The notes under the pieces: model-generated
Databases searched by the model: none
The model's input: only the letters and a program-made list of their open reading frames with translations
Told to the model about the DNA's origin: nothing
Position numbers and translations under genes: made by a program
Shown: positions 25,426 to 32,811 of the stretch, one piece after another
Layout of the letters: each line of letters opens with the position of its first letter
Numbering within the stretch: position 1 is the stretch's first letter
From: Clostridiales bacterium
GTDB taxonomy: Bacteria > Bacillota > Clostridia > Oscillospirales > Acutalibacteraceae
Direction: 5' to 3'
Assembly (NCBI GenBank): GCA_024697575.1
Contig: JAILFM010000136.1
Location: 1-44,686 of the forward strand
Length of the DNA stretch: 44,686 nt

Positions 25426-26370
25426 GTGATTCTAATTTATATCGATACTGCAAAACATATGTATTCGGCGGAATGTAACGCCGTTAAAAGAGGGGTTGAT
25501 TTTGCTCCTTTAAACGACAGCAAAGTCAAAAAAATGCTCCCGCCCCGCCTGCCGGTTTCACACAAGGGAACCTACGGCACGGCGCTTTTAGCCTGCGGCA
25601 GTGAAAAAATGCCGGGTGCCGCATGCATCGCGGCGTCGGGCGCGCTCAGGAGCGGAGCGGGACTTGTTAAGCTTGTTTTTCCTTCCGGAGCATACATACC
25701 GATTGTTTCAAAACTTACCGAAGCGGTTTTTGTGCCTGTTAAACCAAACGCTGAAGGGACCTTTGACAGCGAAGCGGGGGAAGAAATTATCAGACAGGCG
25801 TCGTCGGCGTCGGCGCTGCTTATCGGATGCGGTATGGGAGTTAACAAAGACACGGTGCGCACCGTTCAAATGGTTACCCAAAAAGCGGAGATACCGCTTG
25901 TGGTCGACGCAGACGCTTTGAACGCTTTGAGCGCCGATACCGGAGTTTTGAAAAAAACGAAGGCACCCGTTATTATTACTCCCCATCCCGGGGAAATGAG
26001 CCGCCTTTGCGGCAAGCAGATAAATGAAATCCTCGCCGATACCGTCGGAACGGCGCTTACATTTTCCGCTTCTTACGGAGTAATAACTGTTCTGAAAACA
26101 GAAAATACCGTTGTGTGCAGCCCCGAAGGCAGGGTGTATATCAACACGACCGGCAACTCGGGTCTTGCGAAGGGCGGCAGCGGAGATTTGCTCTCCGGTA
26201 TGATGGTGTCACTGCTTGCCCAGGGAATGGATCCGTATGAGTGCGCCTGTATTGCCGTTTATCTTCACGGCAGGTGTGCAGACGAGGTTGCCGCAAAGCT
26301 TTCACAGCGCGGTATGCTTGTGAGCGATATGATAGATTACCTTGCCGAATTTTATTCAAAATATGAATAA
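25426..26370 (+). CDS. nnrD: ADP/ATP-dependent NAD(P)H-hydrate dehydratase
   Basis: Protein of up to 314 residues with the carbohydrate-kinase-like fold of the YjeF C-terminal domain. Recognisable points are MLPPRLPVSHKGTYGTALLACGS, TPHPGEMSRL and TTGNSGLAKGGSGDLLSGM, the last holding the catalytic Asp. It repairs damaged NADH/NADPH hydrates. The NnrE epimerase half found in bifunctional versions is absent. The start is unclear: GTG at 25426 has no good Shine-Dalgarno, and an ATG at 25459 has none either; about 40 extra residues precede the conserved region. It appears to be a single-gene unit after the pilC terminator. Confidence 0.88.
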   Translation: MILIYIDTAKHMYSAECNAVKRGVDFAPLNDSKVKKMLPPRLPVSHKGTYGTALLACGSEKMPGAACIAASGALRSGAGLVKLVFPSGAYIPIVSKLTEAVFVPVKPNAEGTFDSEAGEEIIRQASSASALLIGCGMGVNKDTVRTVQMVTQKAEIPLVVDADALNALSADTGVLKKTKAPVIITPHPGEMSRLCGKQINEILADTVGTALTFSASYGVITVLKTENTVVCSPEGRVYINTTGNSGLAKGGSGDLLSGMMVSLLAQGMDPYECACIAVYLHGRCADEVAAKLSQRGMLVSDMIDYLAEFYSKYE

Positions 26371-26402
26371 ACAAACAGCTTATAATATTTACACACTGTT
26401 CA

Positions 26403-26430
26403 TTGATTTAATCATTTTATGTGATAAAAT
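26403..26430 (+). promoter_or_regulatory. Promoter of DUF5685 gene cluster
   Basis: TTGATT (26403-26408), a 16-base spacer, TAAAAT (26425-26430), followed by AAGGTGA as ribosome site before the ATG at 26455. Confidence 0.5.
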
Positions 26431-26454
26431 CAGTTCACGGTAAGGTGAAAACTA

Positions 26455-27318
26455 ATGATAGGTTATGTCAGAATATACAAGCCCGAGCTTAAAATAAAAG
26501 AATATGAGTTTTATCGCGGGGTTTACTGCTCGCTTTGTAAACGGTTGTGCAGGGACTACTCTCCTTTGGCCTGTCTTCTGCTCAGTTACGATTTTACCGT
26601 TGCCGCTCTTGTTAAAATTGCTTTGAGCGAAAATGAATGTTCTTTCAAAAAAAGCCGCTGCCATTTTAATCCGACGAAAAAGTGTTTAAACTGTAACGGC
26701 AGTGTTGACCTTGGCGACATAGCTGCGGCGGTGATAATAACGCTTTATTATAAACTGCTTGACAACCTCAAAGATAAGGGGCTTTGGCGCAAAATTGCGG
26801 CTGCCGTTTGCTTTTTGCCGATATGGCTTATGCACATAAAAGCCAAAAGGATTTCGCCTGAGATTGAAGAGATTATTTTTAACGGTATGCAGCTGCAGGC
26901 AAAAACGGAAAATGAAAAAGATGTTTCCGCTGATGCCGCCGCTCACCCGAGCGCTCATACGCTCGGCAGCATTTTTGCCCTTGTTGATGAAAGCCGACGT
27001 GATACTCTTTACCGCCTGGGTTATATGCTCGCAAGGTTCGTCTATTTATCCGATGCCGCGGATGACTATAAGGACGACTCGAAAAAAAGGAATTTTAACC
27101 CGTATATCATCAAATTCGGACCGTATACCCCCGAAAATCGCCAAAAGGTCAACAAAAGCTATGAGTGGTCGTTTAATCTGATACAAGTTGAAATTACGAA
27201 AGCGTTTGAAGAGCTTAACGTTAAGCGCTGCGGCGAGTTGCTTAACAATATTTTTACATTGGGAATAAAAGCGAAAATGGAAAACATCATCTCTGAAAAG
27301 GGTGTGAAAAATGATTAA
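26455..27318 (+). CDS. DUF5685 family protein
   Basis: Protein of 287 residues. It opens with IGYVRIYKPELKIKEYEFYR and has Cys pairs YCSLCK (near 25-28) and CxxxxxxxxCLNC (about 69-80), so a metal site is likely. The middle has hydrophobic helices. SDAADDYKDDSKKRNFNP near residue 200 carries a cluster of Asp reminiscent of the metal-binding Asp motifs of isoprenoid synthase folds, but this is only a resemblance. The family is seen in clostridia, typically beside a J-domain-like gene, as here. Function unknown. It overlaps the next gene by 8 bases. Confidence 0.75.
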   Translation: MIGYVRIYKPELKIKEYEFYRGVYCSLCKRLCRDYSPLACLLLSYDFTVAALVKIALSENECSFKKSRCHFNPTKKCLNCNGSVDLGDIAAAVIITLYYKLLDNLKDKGLWRKIAAAVCFLPIWLMHIKAKRISPEIEEIIFNGMQLQAKTENEKDVSADAAAHPSAHTLGSIFALVDESRRDTLYRLGYMLARFVYLSDAADDYKDDSKKRNFNPYIIKFGPYTPENRQKVNKSYEWSFNLIQVEITKAFEELNVKRCGELLNNIFTLGIKAKMENIISEKGVKND

Positions 27319-27943
27319 TCCTTACCTTGTTCTCGGGGTGCCCCAGTCTGCAAACCGTGCGCAGGTTGACGCGGCATACCGCACACTTGCGCTCAGGTAT
27401 GAAAATAACGCTTCTAAAATTCAGGAGATTAATGACGCGTATGACAGTATCATCATGAATCTTGCATCGAATGACAACTCCGGCTCATTCAAAAGGAGAG
27501 CAAATCCGTTTACAGGTAAAAAGAGCTCTTATGACTCGTCCTATACGGGCGGTTCTTCATATGGAGAGTACGATGATATAAGGGCGAGAATCAATGAAGG
27601 AAGGTTTGAGGATGCCCAGGTTCTTCTTGACGGCATCCCGCTTTCGTCACGCGATGCGCAGTGGCATTATCTCAAAGGTACGCTTCTTCGCCAAAAGGGC
27701 TGGCTGGACGACGCTGCGGAGCACTTTTCAAAGGCGGCTTCAATGGAACCGTCAAATTCCGCATATCGCGCGGCTTTTGACGAAATCAACCGCCAAAGAA
27801 GCGGCGGTTACAATACAAGCCGTGCAAAAAGGGTCCGAAGAACATCTATGTGCGATGACGACTGCTGTGATTTATGTTGCGGGTTAATGGTGCTTGATTC
27901 ATGCTGTGAATGCATGGGCGGCGATTTGATTGAATGTTGCTGA
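27311..27943 (+). CDS. Degenerate J-domain/TPR-like protein with Cys-rich tail
   Basis: Protein of 210 residues. Residues 1-52 resemble a J-domain (NPYLVLGVPQSANRAQVDAAYRTLALRY...EINDAYD), but the loop that should carry HPD is shortened and lacks it, so DnaK ATPase stimulation is not expected. Residues about 97-155 form a TPR-like helical pair (AQWHYLKGTLLRQKGWLDDAAEHFSKA). The final 31 residues (180-210) contain ten Cys in CC and CxC groups, suggesting metal binding or lipidation. It overlaps the DUF5685 gene and is followed by a membrane-protein gene 7 bases on, so the three are co-expressed. Function unknown. Confidence 0.75.
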   Translation: MINPYLVLGVPQSANRAQVDAAYRTLALRYENNASKIQEINDAYDSIIMNLASNDNSGSFKRRANPFTGKKSSYDSSYTGGSSYGEYDDIRARINEGRFEDAQVLLDGIPLSSRDAQWHYLKGTLLRQKGWLDDAAEHFSKAASMEPSNSAYRAAFDEINRQRSGGYNTSRAKRVRRTSMCDDDCCDLCCGLMVLDSCCECMGGDLIECC

Positions 27944-27950
27944 GGGAAAA

Positions 27951-28484
27951 ATGAAACAGACAAAAAAATGTGCTTTGGGCGGTATTATTGCCGCCCTTTC
28001 GCTTGCTGTGATGATTTGTGTGGCGCTTGTACCTTTTATGACCTATGCTCTGCCGGCGGCGGCAGGCGCGCTGCTTGTGATAATTGTTATTGAAATCGGC
28101 AAGAAATGGGCTTTTGCCGTCTATGCCGCCGTGGCTCTTCTGGGCATTTTTCTTGTACCCGATAAAGAGGTGGCGGCAATGTACCTCGCTTTTTTCGGCT
28201 ATTATCCGATTTTAAAGTCGGCAATCGAAGGGCATACCGGCAAAATTACCGGTTTGCTTTTGAAAGTTGCGGTGTTCCTTGTGACAATGATTGCCTCATA
28301 CTGGTTGCTTATTAACCTTATGGGTATTTCCATTGATGAAACGGAGCGCTTCGGAGTGTGGGCGTATCCCATCCTTTTGGGTATGGGAGCTTTTGCTTTT
28401 GTAATGTATGACTTTGTTTTAACAAAGGCGGTTATAATCTACCTCAAAAAATGGCGGAGAAATATATCTGCGTTTTTGAAGTGA
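27951..28484 (+). CDS. Small multi-pass membrane protein (ECF S-component-like)
   Basis: Protein of 177 residues with about five membrane helices. The N-terminal GGIIAALSLAVM and the Ala/Gly-rich first helix followed by YPILKSAIEG resemble substrate-binding S components of ECF transporters or related clostridial membrane proteins; I cannot name the family with certainty. The start at 27951 is preferred over 27930 because GAGGG sits just before it and the latter overlaps the previous gene. It is the third gene of the DUF5685/J-like cluster. No ECF ATPase is nearby. Confidence 0.6.
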   Translation: MKQTKKCALGGIIAALSLAVMICVALVPFMTYALPAAAGALLVIIVIEIGKKWAFAVYAAVALLGIFLVPDKEVAAMYLAFFGYYPILKSAIEGHTGKITGLLLKVAVFLVTMIASYWLLINLMGISIDETERFGVWAYPILLGMGAFAFVMYDFVLTKAVIIYLKKWRRNISAFLK

Positions 28485-28499
28485 TAAAATCTTTTTTCC

Positions 28500-28529
28500 T
28501 TGACATAAAAGAGAGGGATATTGTATAAT
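28500..28529 (+). promoter_or_regulatory. Promoter of GH109-kinase-GH4 operon
   Basis: TTGACA (28500-28505), an 18-base spacer, TATAAT (28524-28529), about 40 bases before the first ATG of the sugar operon. Confidence 0.75.
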
Positions 28530-28569
28530 CAATCGGTATTTTCGGAATATTTATACTTTGGAGTTTAAG

Positions 28570-29865
28570 ATGAAAGAAACCGTCAGAATCGGATTTATCG
28601 GCCTTGGCGGAAGGGGCACCGGTATGCTCGGCGAATTGCTTGAGTGTGACGGCGTTACCGTGCCTGCCGTTTGCGATAAGTATGAAGACAGAGCCCGAAA
28701 GGGCGATGAAATAGTTTTTGAAAAAACCGGCGTTCATCCGGACGTTTATCTGAATCACAGGGAGCTTCTTGCCCGTGACGATATTGACGCCGTTATGATT
28801 GACACCACGTGGATAACTCATGCGCGTATTGCAATTGACGCCATGAGAGCGGGCAAGCACTGCGCCATGGAAGTCGGTGGAGCGGCGAGCGTTGAAGAAT
28901 GCTGGCAGATGGTAAGGGCGAGCGAAGAGACCGGCAAATTCTGCATGCTGCTTGAAAACTGCTGCTATGACAGAAAAGAGATGGCGCTTTTCAATATGAT
29001 GAAAAAGGGTCTTTTCGGCGAGCTTGTGCACCTGGCGGGCGGCTATGAGCACGATTTGAGGGATGAAATCTGCCTTGGCAGAGAGAACCGCCACGGCCGC
29101 CTTTATAATTTCCAGATGCGTAACGGCGAGCTTTATCCAACGCATCAGCTCGGACCGATTTCAAAAATGCTCGGCATCAACCGCAAAAACCGTTATGTCT
29201 CTCTTGTTTCAATGGCGTCAAAATCAAGGGGACTTAACAAATGGATTAAGGAAAACAAAGGCGAGGACTATGACCTTGCCGATTACGCCTTTAACCAGGG
29301 CGATGTTGTGACAACAATGATAAAATGCGCTAACGGTGAAACGGTCGTTTTAACTCACGACTGCTCGACGCCCAGAAACTATTCAAGAGCTTACAGAGTT
29401 CAGGGCACCAAGGGTGTTTATATGGAAGACGGGGACAGTATCTACCTTGAAGACAGCACTCCGCACGCCGGCGGCTGGAGGCATGACCCCGAAAAATTTG
29501 ACAAATATCTTGAAGAATACGATCACCCGCTGTGGAAGAAGTACCGTAAAGACGGCATTCACGCAGGGGGTCACGGCGGTATGGACTTTCTTGTTCTTTC
29601 CGCTTTTGTCGAGAGCGTTAAGCTTGACGCTCAGCCGCCGATTGATGTTTACGACGCGGCGACCTGGATGGCTGTGACGGTTCTTAGCGAACAGTCAATA
29701 GCTTTGGGTTCAAGCGCCGTTCCTTTCCCGGATTTTACGAGCGGCATGTGGATTGACCGCGAGCCGTACCGCCGCGGGCAGTTCTGCCTTGAAGAAGTGT
29801 GCGAGGACTGTTTTAACCCGGATGACTTTCTTACATCATCTGTCAGCACGCAAGTCGGAGAATAA
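28570..29865 (+). CDS. Gfo/Idh/MocA family protein, GH109-like NAD-dependent glycosidase
   Basis: Protein of 431 residues. The N-terminal Rossmann fold has IGFIGLGGRGTG. The GH109 hallmarks follow: EVGGAASVEECW, MLLENCCYDR (E129-N-C-C-Y133), NGELYPTHQLGP with H192, and LTHDCSTPRNYSR. GH109 enzymes bind NAD tightly and hydrolyse alpha-N-acetylgalactosaminides by transient oxidation at C3. The intact ENCCY and PTHxLGP motifs favour the glycosidase group over simple dehydrogenases, though the substrate is unproven. The start at 28570 follows GGAG by six bases; the TTG at 28558 overlaps that site. There is no signal peptide, so it is cytoplasmic. It is the first gene of an operon with a sugar kinase and a GH4 enzyme. 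Confidence 0.85.
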   Translation: MKETVRIGFIGLGGRGTGMLGELLECDGVTVPAVCDKYEDRARKGDEIVFEKTGVHPDVYLNHRELLARDDIDAVMIDTTWITHARIAIDAMRAGKHCAMEVGGAASVEECWQMVRASEETGKFCMLLENCCYDRKEMALFNMMKKGLFGELVHLAGGYEHDLRDEICLGRENRHGRLYNFQMRNGELYPTHQLGPISKMLGINRKNRYVSLVSMASKSRGLNKWIKENKGEDYDLADYAFNQGDVVTTMIKCANGETVVLTHDCSTPRNYSRAYRVQGTKGVYMEDGDSIYLEDSTPHAGGWRHDPEKFDKYLEEYDHPLWKKYRKDGIHAGGHGGMDFLVLSAFVESVKLDAQPPIDVYDAATWMAVTVLSEQSIALGSSAVPFPDFTSGMWIDREPYRRGQFCLEEVCEDCFNPDDFLTSSVSTQVGE

Positions 29866-29903
29866 TCCGGCTTATTCATTAACATAACGGAGATTGATTG
29901 AAT

Positions 29904-30842
29904 ATGAAATATTATATCGGAGTTGACGGCGGCGGAACAAAAACGGCATTCGCCCTTTTCGATGAAAGCAAAAAAATGCTTGCCTTTCATGAAGGCCCCG
30001 GCAGTAACCACGAAAACCTTGCAACCGGTTTTCAGGGCGCAAGTGAGATTATCATGCAGGGGATTGAGACGCTTTGCAATAAGTCGGGGTTAAAAAAGGA
30101 CGCTATCGCATTTACCCTTATGGGTCTTGCGGGTATTGACCACCCTTATCAGCACGACGCAATGTGTGAACTGCTCAAGGATAAGGGCCTTAAGAATTTT
30201 GAGATTTTTAACGACGGATTTATCGTTATCAAGGCAGGCAGTCAGACAGGCAGAGCAATCGGTTACAATTGCGGCACGGGCGTTTGCTGTAACGGTATTG
30301 ACAAAAACGGCACCATGCTCCAGCTTATGGGTTTGGGTTATTTTTCCGGCGATATTTCCGGCGGTGAAAATATTGTTACAACAGCCTTCAGCTTCATTTA
30401 TGACGAACTCTTCCTCGGCCTTGAAAAGACACTTCTGACCGATATGGTTATGAAAGAATACGGCTTTAATGACAAAAAAGAGGTACTTACGCTGATTGAG
30501 AAATACGAGTCTGAGGATTGCAGGCAGTACATCAGGCAGATGATAGCGTTCTTCTTTGAGGCGGCAAAAGCGGGCGATAAGCGTTGCCTGGAATATTGCG
30601 AAAAAATGGCTCAGAGAGGCGCCTGCTCCATTGCGGCAGTTGCAAGGGAGCTTCAGTTTGACGGGGACGAAATAGAAGTTGTTCTTTCGGGTTCAATCAA
30701 TGTCAAGCTTGACAATAAGGTGTATCTTGATATGCTTAAGACTCTTGCTCAGGAAAAATGCGGCAGAAAGCTGAAATTTATAAAGCTTACAGACCTGCCG
30801 GTTACGGGCTGCGTCAACTGGATTTTACAGGATTATCAGTAA
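29904..30842 (+). CDS. BadF/BadG/BcrA/BcrD-type sugar kinase (GlcNAc kinase-like)
   Basis: Protein of 312 residues with an ASKHA-fold phosphate loop, VDGGGTKTAF (D8 to T14), an interior MGLAGIDHPY stretch and GRAIGYNCGTGVCCNG as the second phosphate-binding motif. These features are typical of N-acetylglucosamine kinase-like members rather than the iron-sulfur dehydratase activators, which have conserved Cys for a cluster. It probably phosphorylates an imported amino sugar or disaccharide. CGGAG lies 11 bases before the ATG, but only 5 bases before an in-frame TTG at 29898, so the start could be either. Confidence 0.82.
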   Translation: MKYYIGVDGGGTKTAFALFDESKKMLAFHEGPGSNHENLATGFQGASEIIMQGIETLCNKSGLKKDAIAFTLMGLAGIDHPYQHDAMCELLKDKGLKNFEIFNDGFIVIKAGSQTGRAIGYNCGTGVCCNGIDKNGTMLQLMGLGYFSGDISGGENIVTTAFSFIYDELFLGLEKTLLTDMVMKEYGFNDKKEVLTLIEKYESEDCRQYIRQMIAFFFEAAKAGDKRCLEYCEKMAQRGACSIAAVARELQFDGDEIEVVLSGSINVKLDNKVYLDMLKTLAQEKCGRKLKFIKLTDLPVTGCVNWILQDYQ

Positions 30843-30897
30843 TATATAAGCGCAGGTTTTGTATTGCGCTTACCTTATTAAAACAGAGAGGTGTGTT

Positions 30898-32178
30898 ATG
30901 AAAGAAATTAATGTTGCGGTTATCGGTTCAGGCAGCACATACTGCCCCGAGCTTATAGACGGTTTTCTGAAAGCGCAGGATTCGCTTAAGCTTAAGAAAA
31001 TTTCCTTTATGGATATTGACGAGCGCAAAAGGACCATTGTCGGCAACCTTTGCATAAGAATGCTCAGGGCAGCCGGCGTTGATTGTGAAACTATGCTTAC
31101 GGATGATCTTGATGCTGCCCTTGAGGGCGCGGATTTTGTCGTTACCCAAATCCGTGTGGGCAAACTGCCCTGCCGCCATCTTGATGAGACGATACCTCTT
31201 AAGTATAACCTTATCGGTCAGGAGACAACGGGTATAGGCGGCTTTTTCAAGGCGCAGAGAACGATTCCCGTTATTAAGAATATCTGTGACAGAATCGAAG
31301 CTGTCTGCCCGAACGCGTGGCTTATCAATTTCACAAACCCCAGCGGTATCATTACGGAATTTGTCCTTAACAACACCAACGTCAAGTGCATCGGCCTTTG
31401 CAATGTTCCCATTGATATGATAGACGATGTCAAAGATGATGTCGGAGAGATGGATTACACATATGTCGGTCTTAACCACCTCAGCTGGATGACAAGCGTC
31501 AGGGTCAACGGAGAAGAGCTTATTGACAAGCTTATCGGCGAAGGCTTTACCCCCAAGGTTATGGCAAATATAAAAGACGACGGTTTTTCACTTGAAACAC
31601 TAAGGGCGATTCACGCCATTCCCTCTTCATATCTTCAGTACTATTATTGCAGGAACGCAAAGCTTAAGCATCTTCTTGAGGGCGAAAAATCCCGCGCGCA
31701 GGTATGCATGGAGATTGAGGAACAGCTTCTTGAAATGTACAGCGACGAAGGTCTTTATGTAAAACCCGCTCTTCTTGACAAGCGCGGTGGGCATAAATAT
31801 TCACTTGTTGCCGTAAATCTTATCAATTCCATAGCAAATGATACGGGTGACCTTCAGGTTGTCAACATTAAAAACGGCGATACTCTCCCGTTCCTGAAGC
31901 CGGACGATGTTATTGAAGTTGCCGCTCATGTCGGCAAGAACGGCGCTGTTGCCGTGCCCGTGGGCGAAGTGAAGAACGACCATATAATAGGTCTTATGAC
32001 CGTTGTTAAAAAATACGAGAATTATACCGTCAAGGCGGGCCGCGACGGTGATGAAGAGGCGGCTCTCAACGCTTTGCTCATTCATCCGCTTGTGGGCGAT
32101 TATGAGGCGGCAATCGGCTGCTTTAACGAGATGAAAGAAGCTCACAAAGAGTTCCTGCCTCAGTATTTCAATAAATAA
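30898..32178 (+). CDS. GH4 family 6-phospho-beta-glucosidase-like enzyme
   Basis: Protein of 426 residues, usual for GH4. The Rossmann loop is VAVIGSGSTYCPEL; metal and catalytic residues lie in NFTNPSGIITE, IGLCNVPIDM and YVGLNHLSW. The CNVP form is typical of the 6-phospho-beta-glucosidase subgroup, whereas alpha-specific members have CH or CD there. GH4 enzymes use NAD and a divalent metal to oxidise C3 and eliminate the aglycone. The start at 30898 follows GAGAGGTG. The preceding kinase gene may supply the phosphorylated substrate because no PTS genes are present. The stop codon is 11 bases before rmlC. Confidence 0.9.
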   Translation: MKEINVAVIGSGSTYCPELIDGFLKAQDSLKLKKISFMDIDERKRTIVGNLCIRMLRAAGVDCETMLTDDLDAALEGADFVVTQIRVGKLPCRHLDETIPLKYNLIGQETTGIGGFFKAQRTIPVIKNICDRIEAVCPNAWLINFTNPSGIITEFVLNNTNVKCIGLCNVPIDMIDDVKDDVGEMDYTYVGLNHLSWMTSVRVNGEELIDKLIGEGFTPKVMANIKDDGFSLETLRAIHAIPSSYLQYYYCRNAKLKHLLEGEKSRAQVCMEIEEQLLEMYSDEGLYVKPALLDKRGGHKYSLVAVNLINSIANDTGDLQVVNIKNGDTLPFLKPDDVIEVAAHVGKNGAVAVPVGEVKNDHIIGLMTVVKKYENYTVKAGRDGDEEAALNALLIHPLVGDYEAAIGCFNEMKEAHKEFLPQYFNK

Positions 32179-32188
32179 GGGTATAGCC

Positions 32189-32737
32189 GTGGAAAAGATT
32201 GTTACATCCCTTGACGGCGTTTTCATCATTGAGCCGAAGGTGTTCGGCGATGAAAGAGGCTGGTTTTACGAAAGCTATTCGGCAGGGGAGTTCAAAAGGC
32301 TCGGTATCGATACGGTTTTTGTTCAGGATAACCGCTCTTTTTCGGCAACCAAGGGGACTTTAAGGGGTCTTCACTGCCAGAGGGGAGATGCCGCGCAGGC
32401 AAAGCTGGTTTCATGTACCCGCGGTGAAATAATCGACGTTGCGGTCGATATCCGCTTTTCTTCGCCGACGTTTTTGAAGCACATTGCCGTCAGTCTCTCT
32501 GCGGCAAACAAAAGAATGCTTTATATTCCACGGGGATTTCTTCACGGGTTTTTAACCGTTTCCGATGATGTTGAACTTTTGTATAAGGCCGATAATCTCT
32601 ATTCACCGGCTGATGACAGAAGCGTGCGCTTTGATGACCCGGCAATCGGCATTGACTGGGGCGAAGGAGACTTCATCCTTTCTCAAAAAGACAAAAACGC
32701 GCCTTTTCTTAAAGACAGCGATGTTTTGTTTGACTGA
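32189..32737 (+). CDS. rmlC: dTDP-4-dehydrorhamnose 3,5-epimerase
   Basis: Protein of 182 residues, a cupin of normal RmlC length. GTLRGLHCQ contains the catalytic H62, VAVDIR follows, and PRGFLHGFLTVSDDVELLYK carries the conserved His and Tyr region. It converts dTDP-4-keto-6-deoxyglucose towards dTDP-L-rhamnose. The start is GTG with AAGGG seven bases before it. The other dTDP-rhamnose genes (rmlA, rmlB, rmlD) are absent from the window, so this copy is an orphan at the end of a catabolic operon. A related sugar-nucleotide epimerase activity is possible. Confidence 0.9.
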   Translation: MEKIVTSLDGVFIIEPKVFGDERGWFYESYSAGEFKRLGIDTVFVQDNRSFSATKGTLRGLHCQRGDAAQAKLVSCTRGEIIDVAVDIRFSSPTFLKHIAVSLSAANKRMLYIPRGFLHGFLTVSDDVELLYKADNLYSPADDRSVRFDDPAIGIDWGEGDFILSQKDKNAPFLKDSDVLFD

Positions 32738-32811
32738 TATAATATTTCGGAATCTTAAATACCGGCGTACAATGTCCGGCGGTTTTAAATCCGCGGTTTT
32801 TCGGAGGTATT

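Noticed and set aside
32738-32811. Promoter or hairpin before the 907-residue protein
   Set aside because: Short GC-rich partial palindromes are present but no convincing -35/-10 pair or stable single stem could be drawn.
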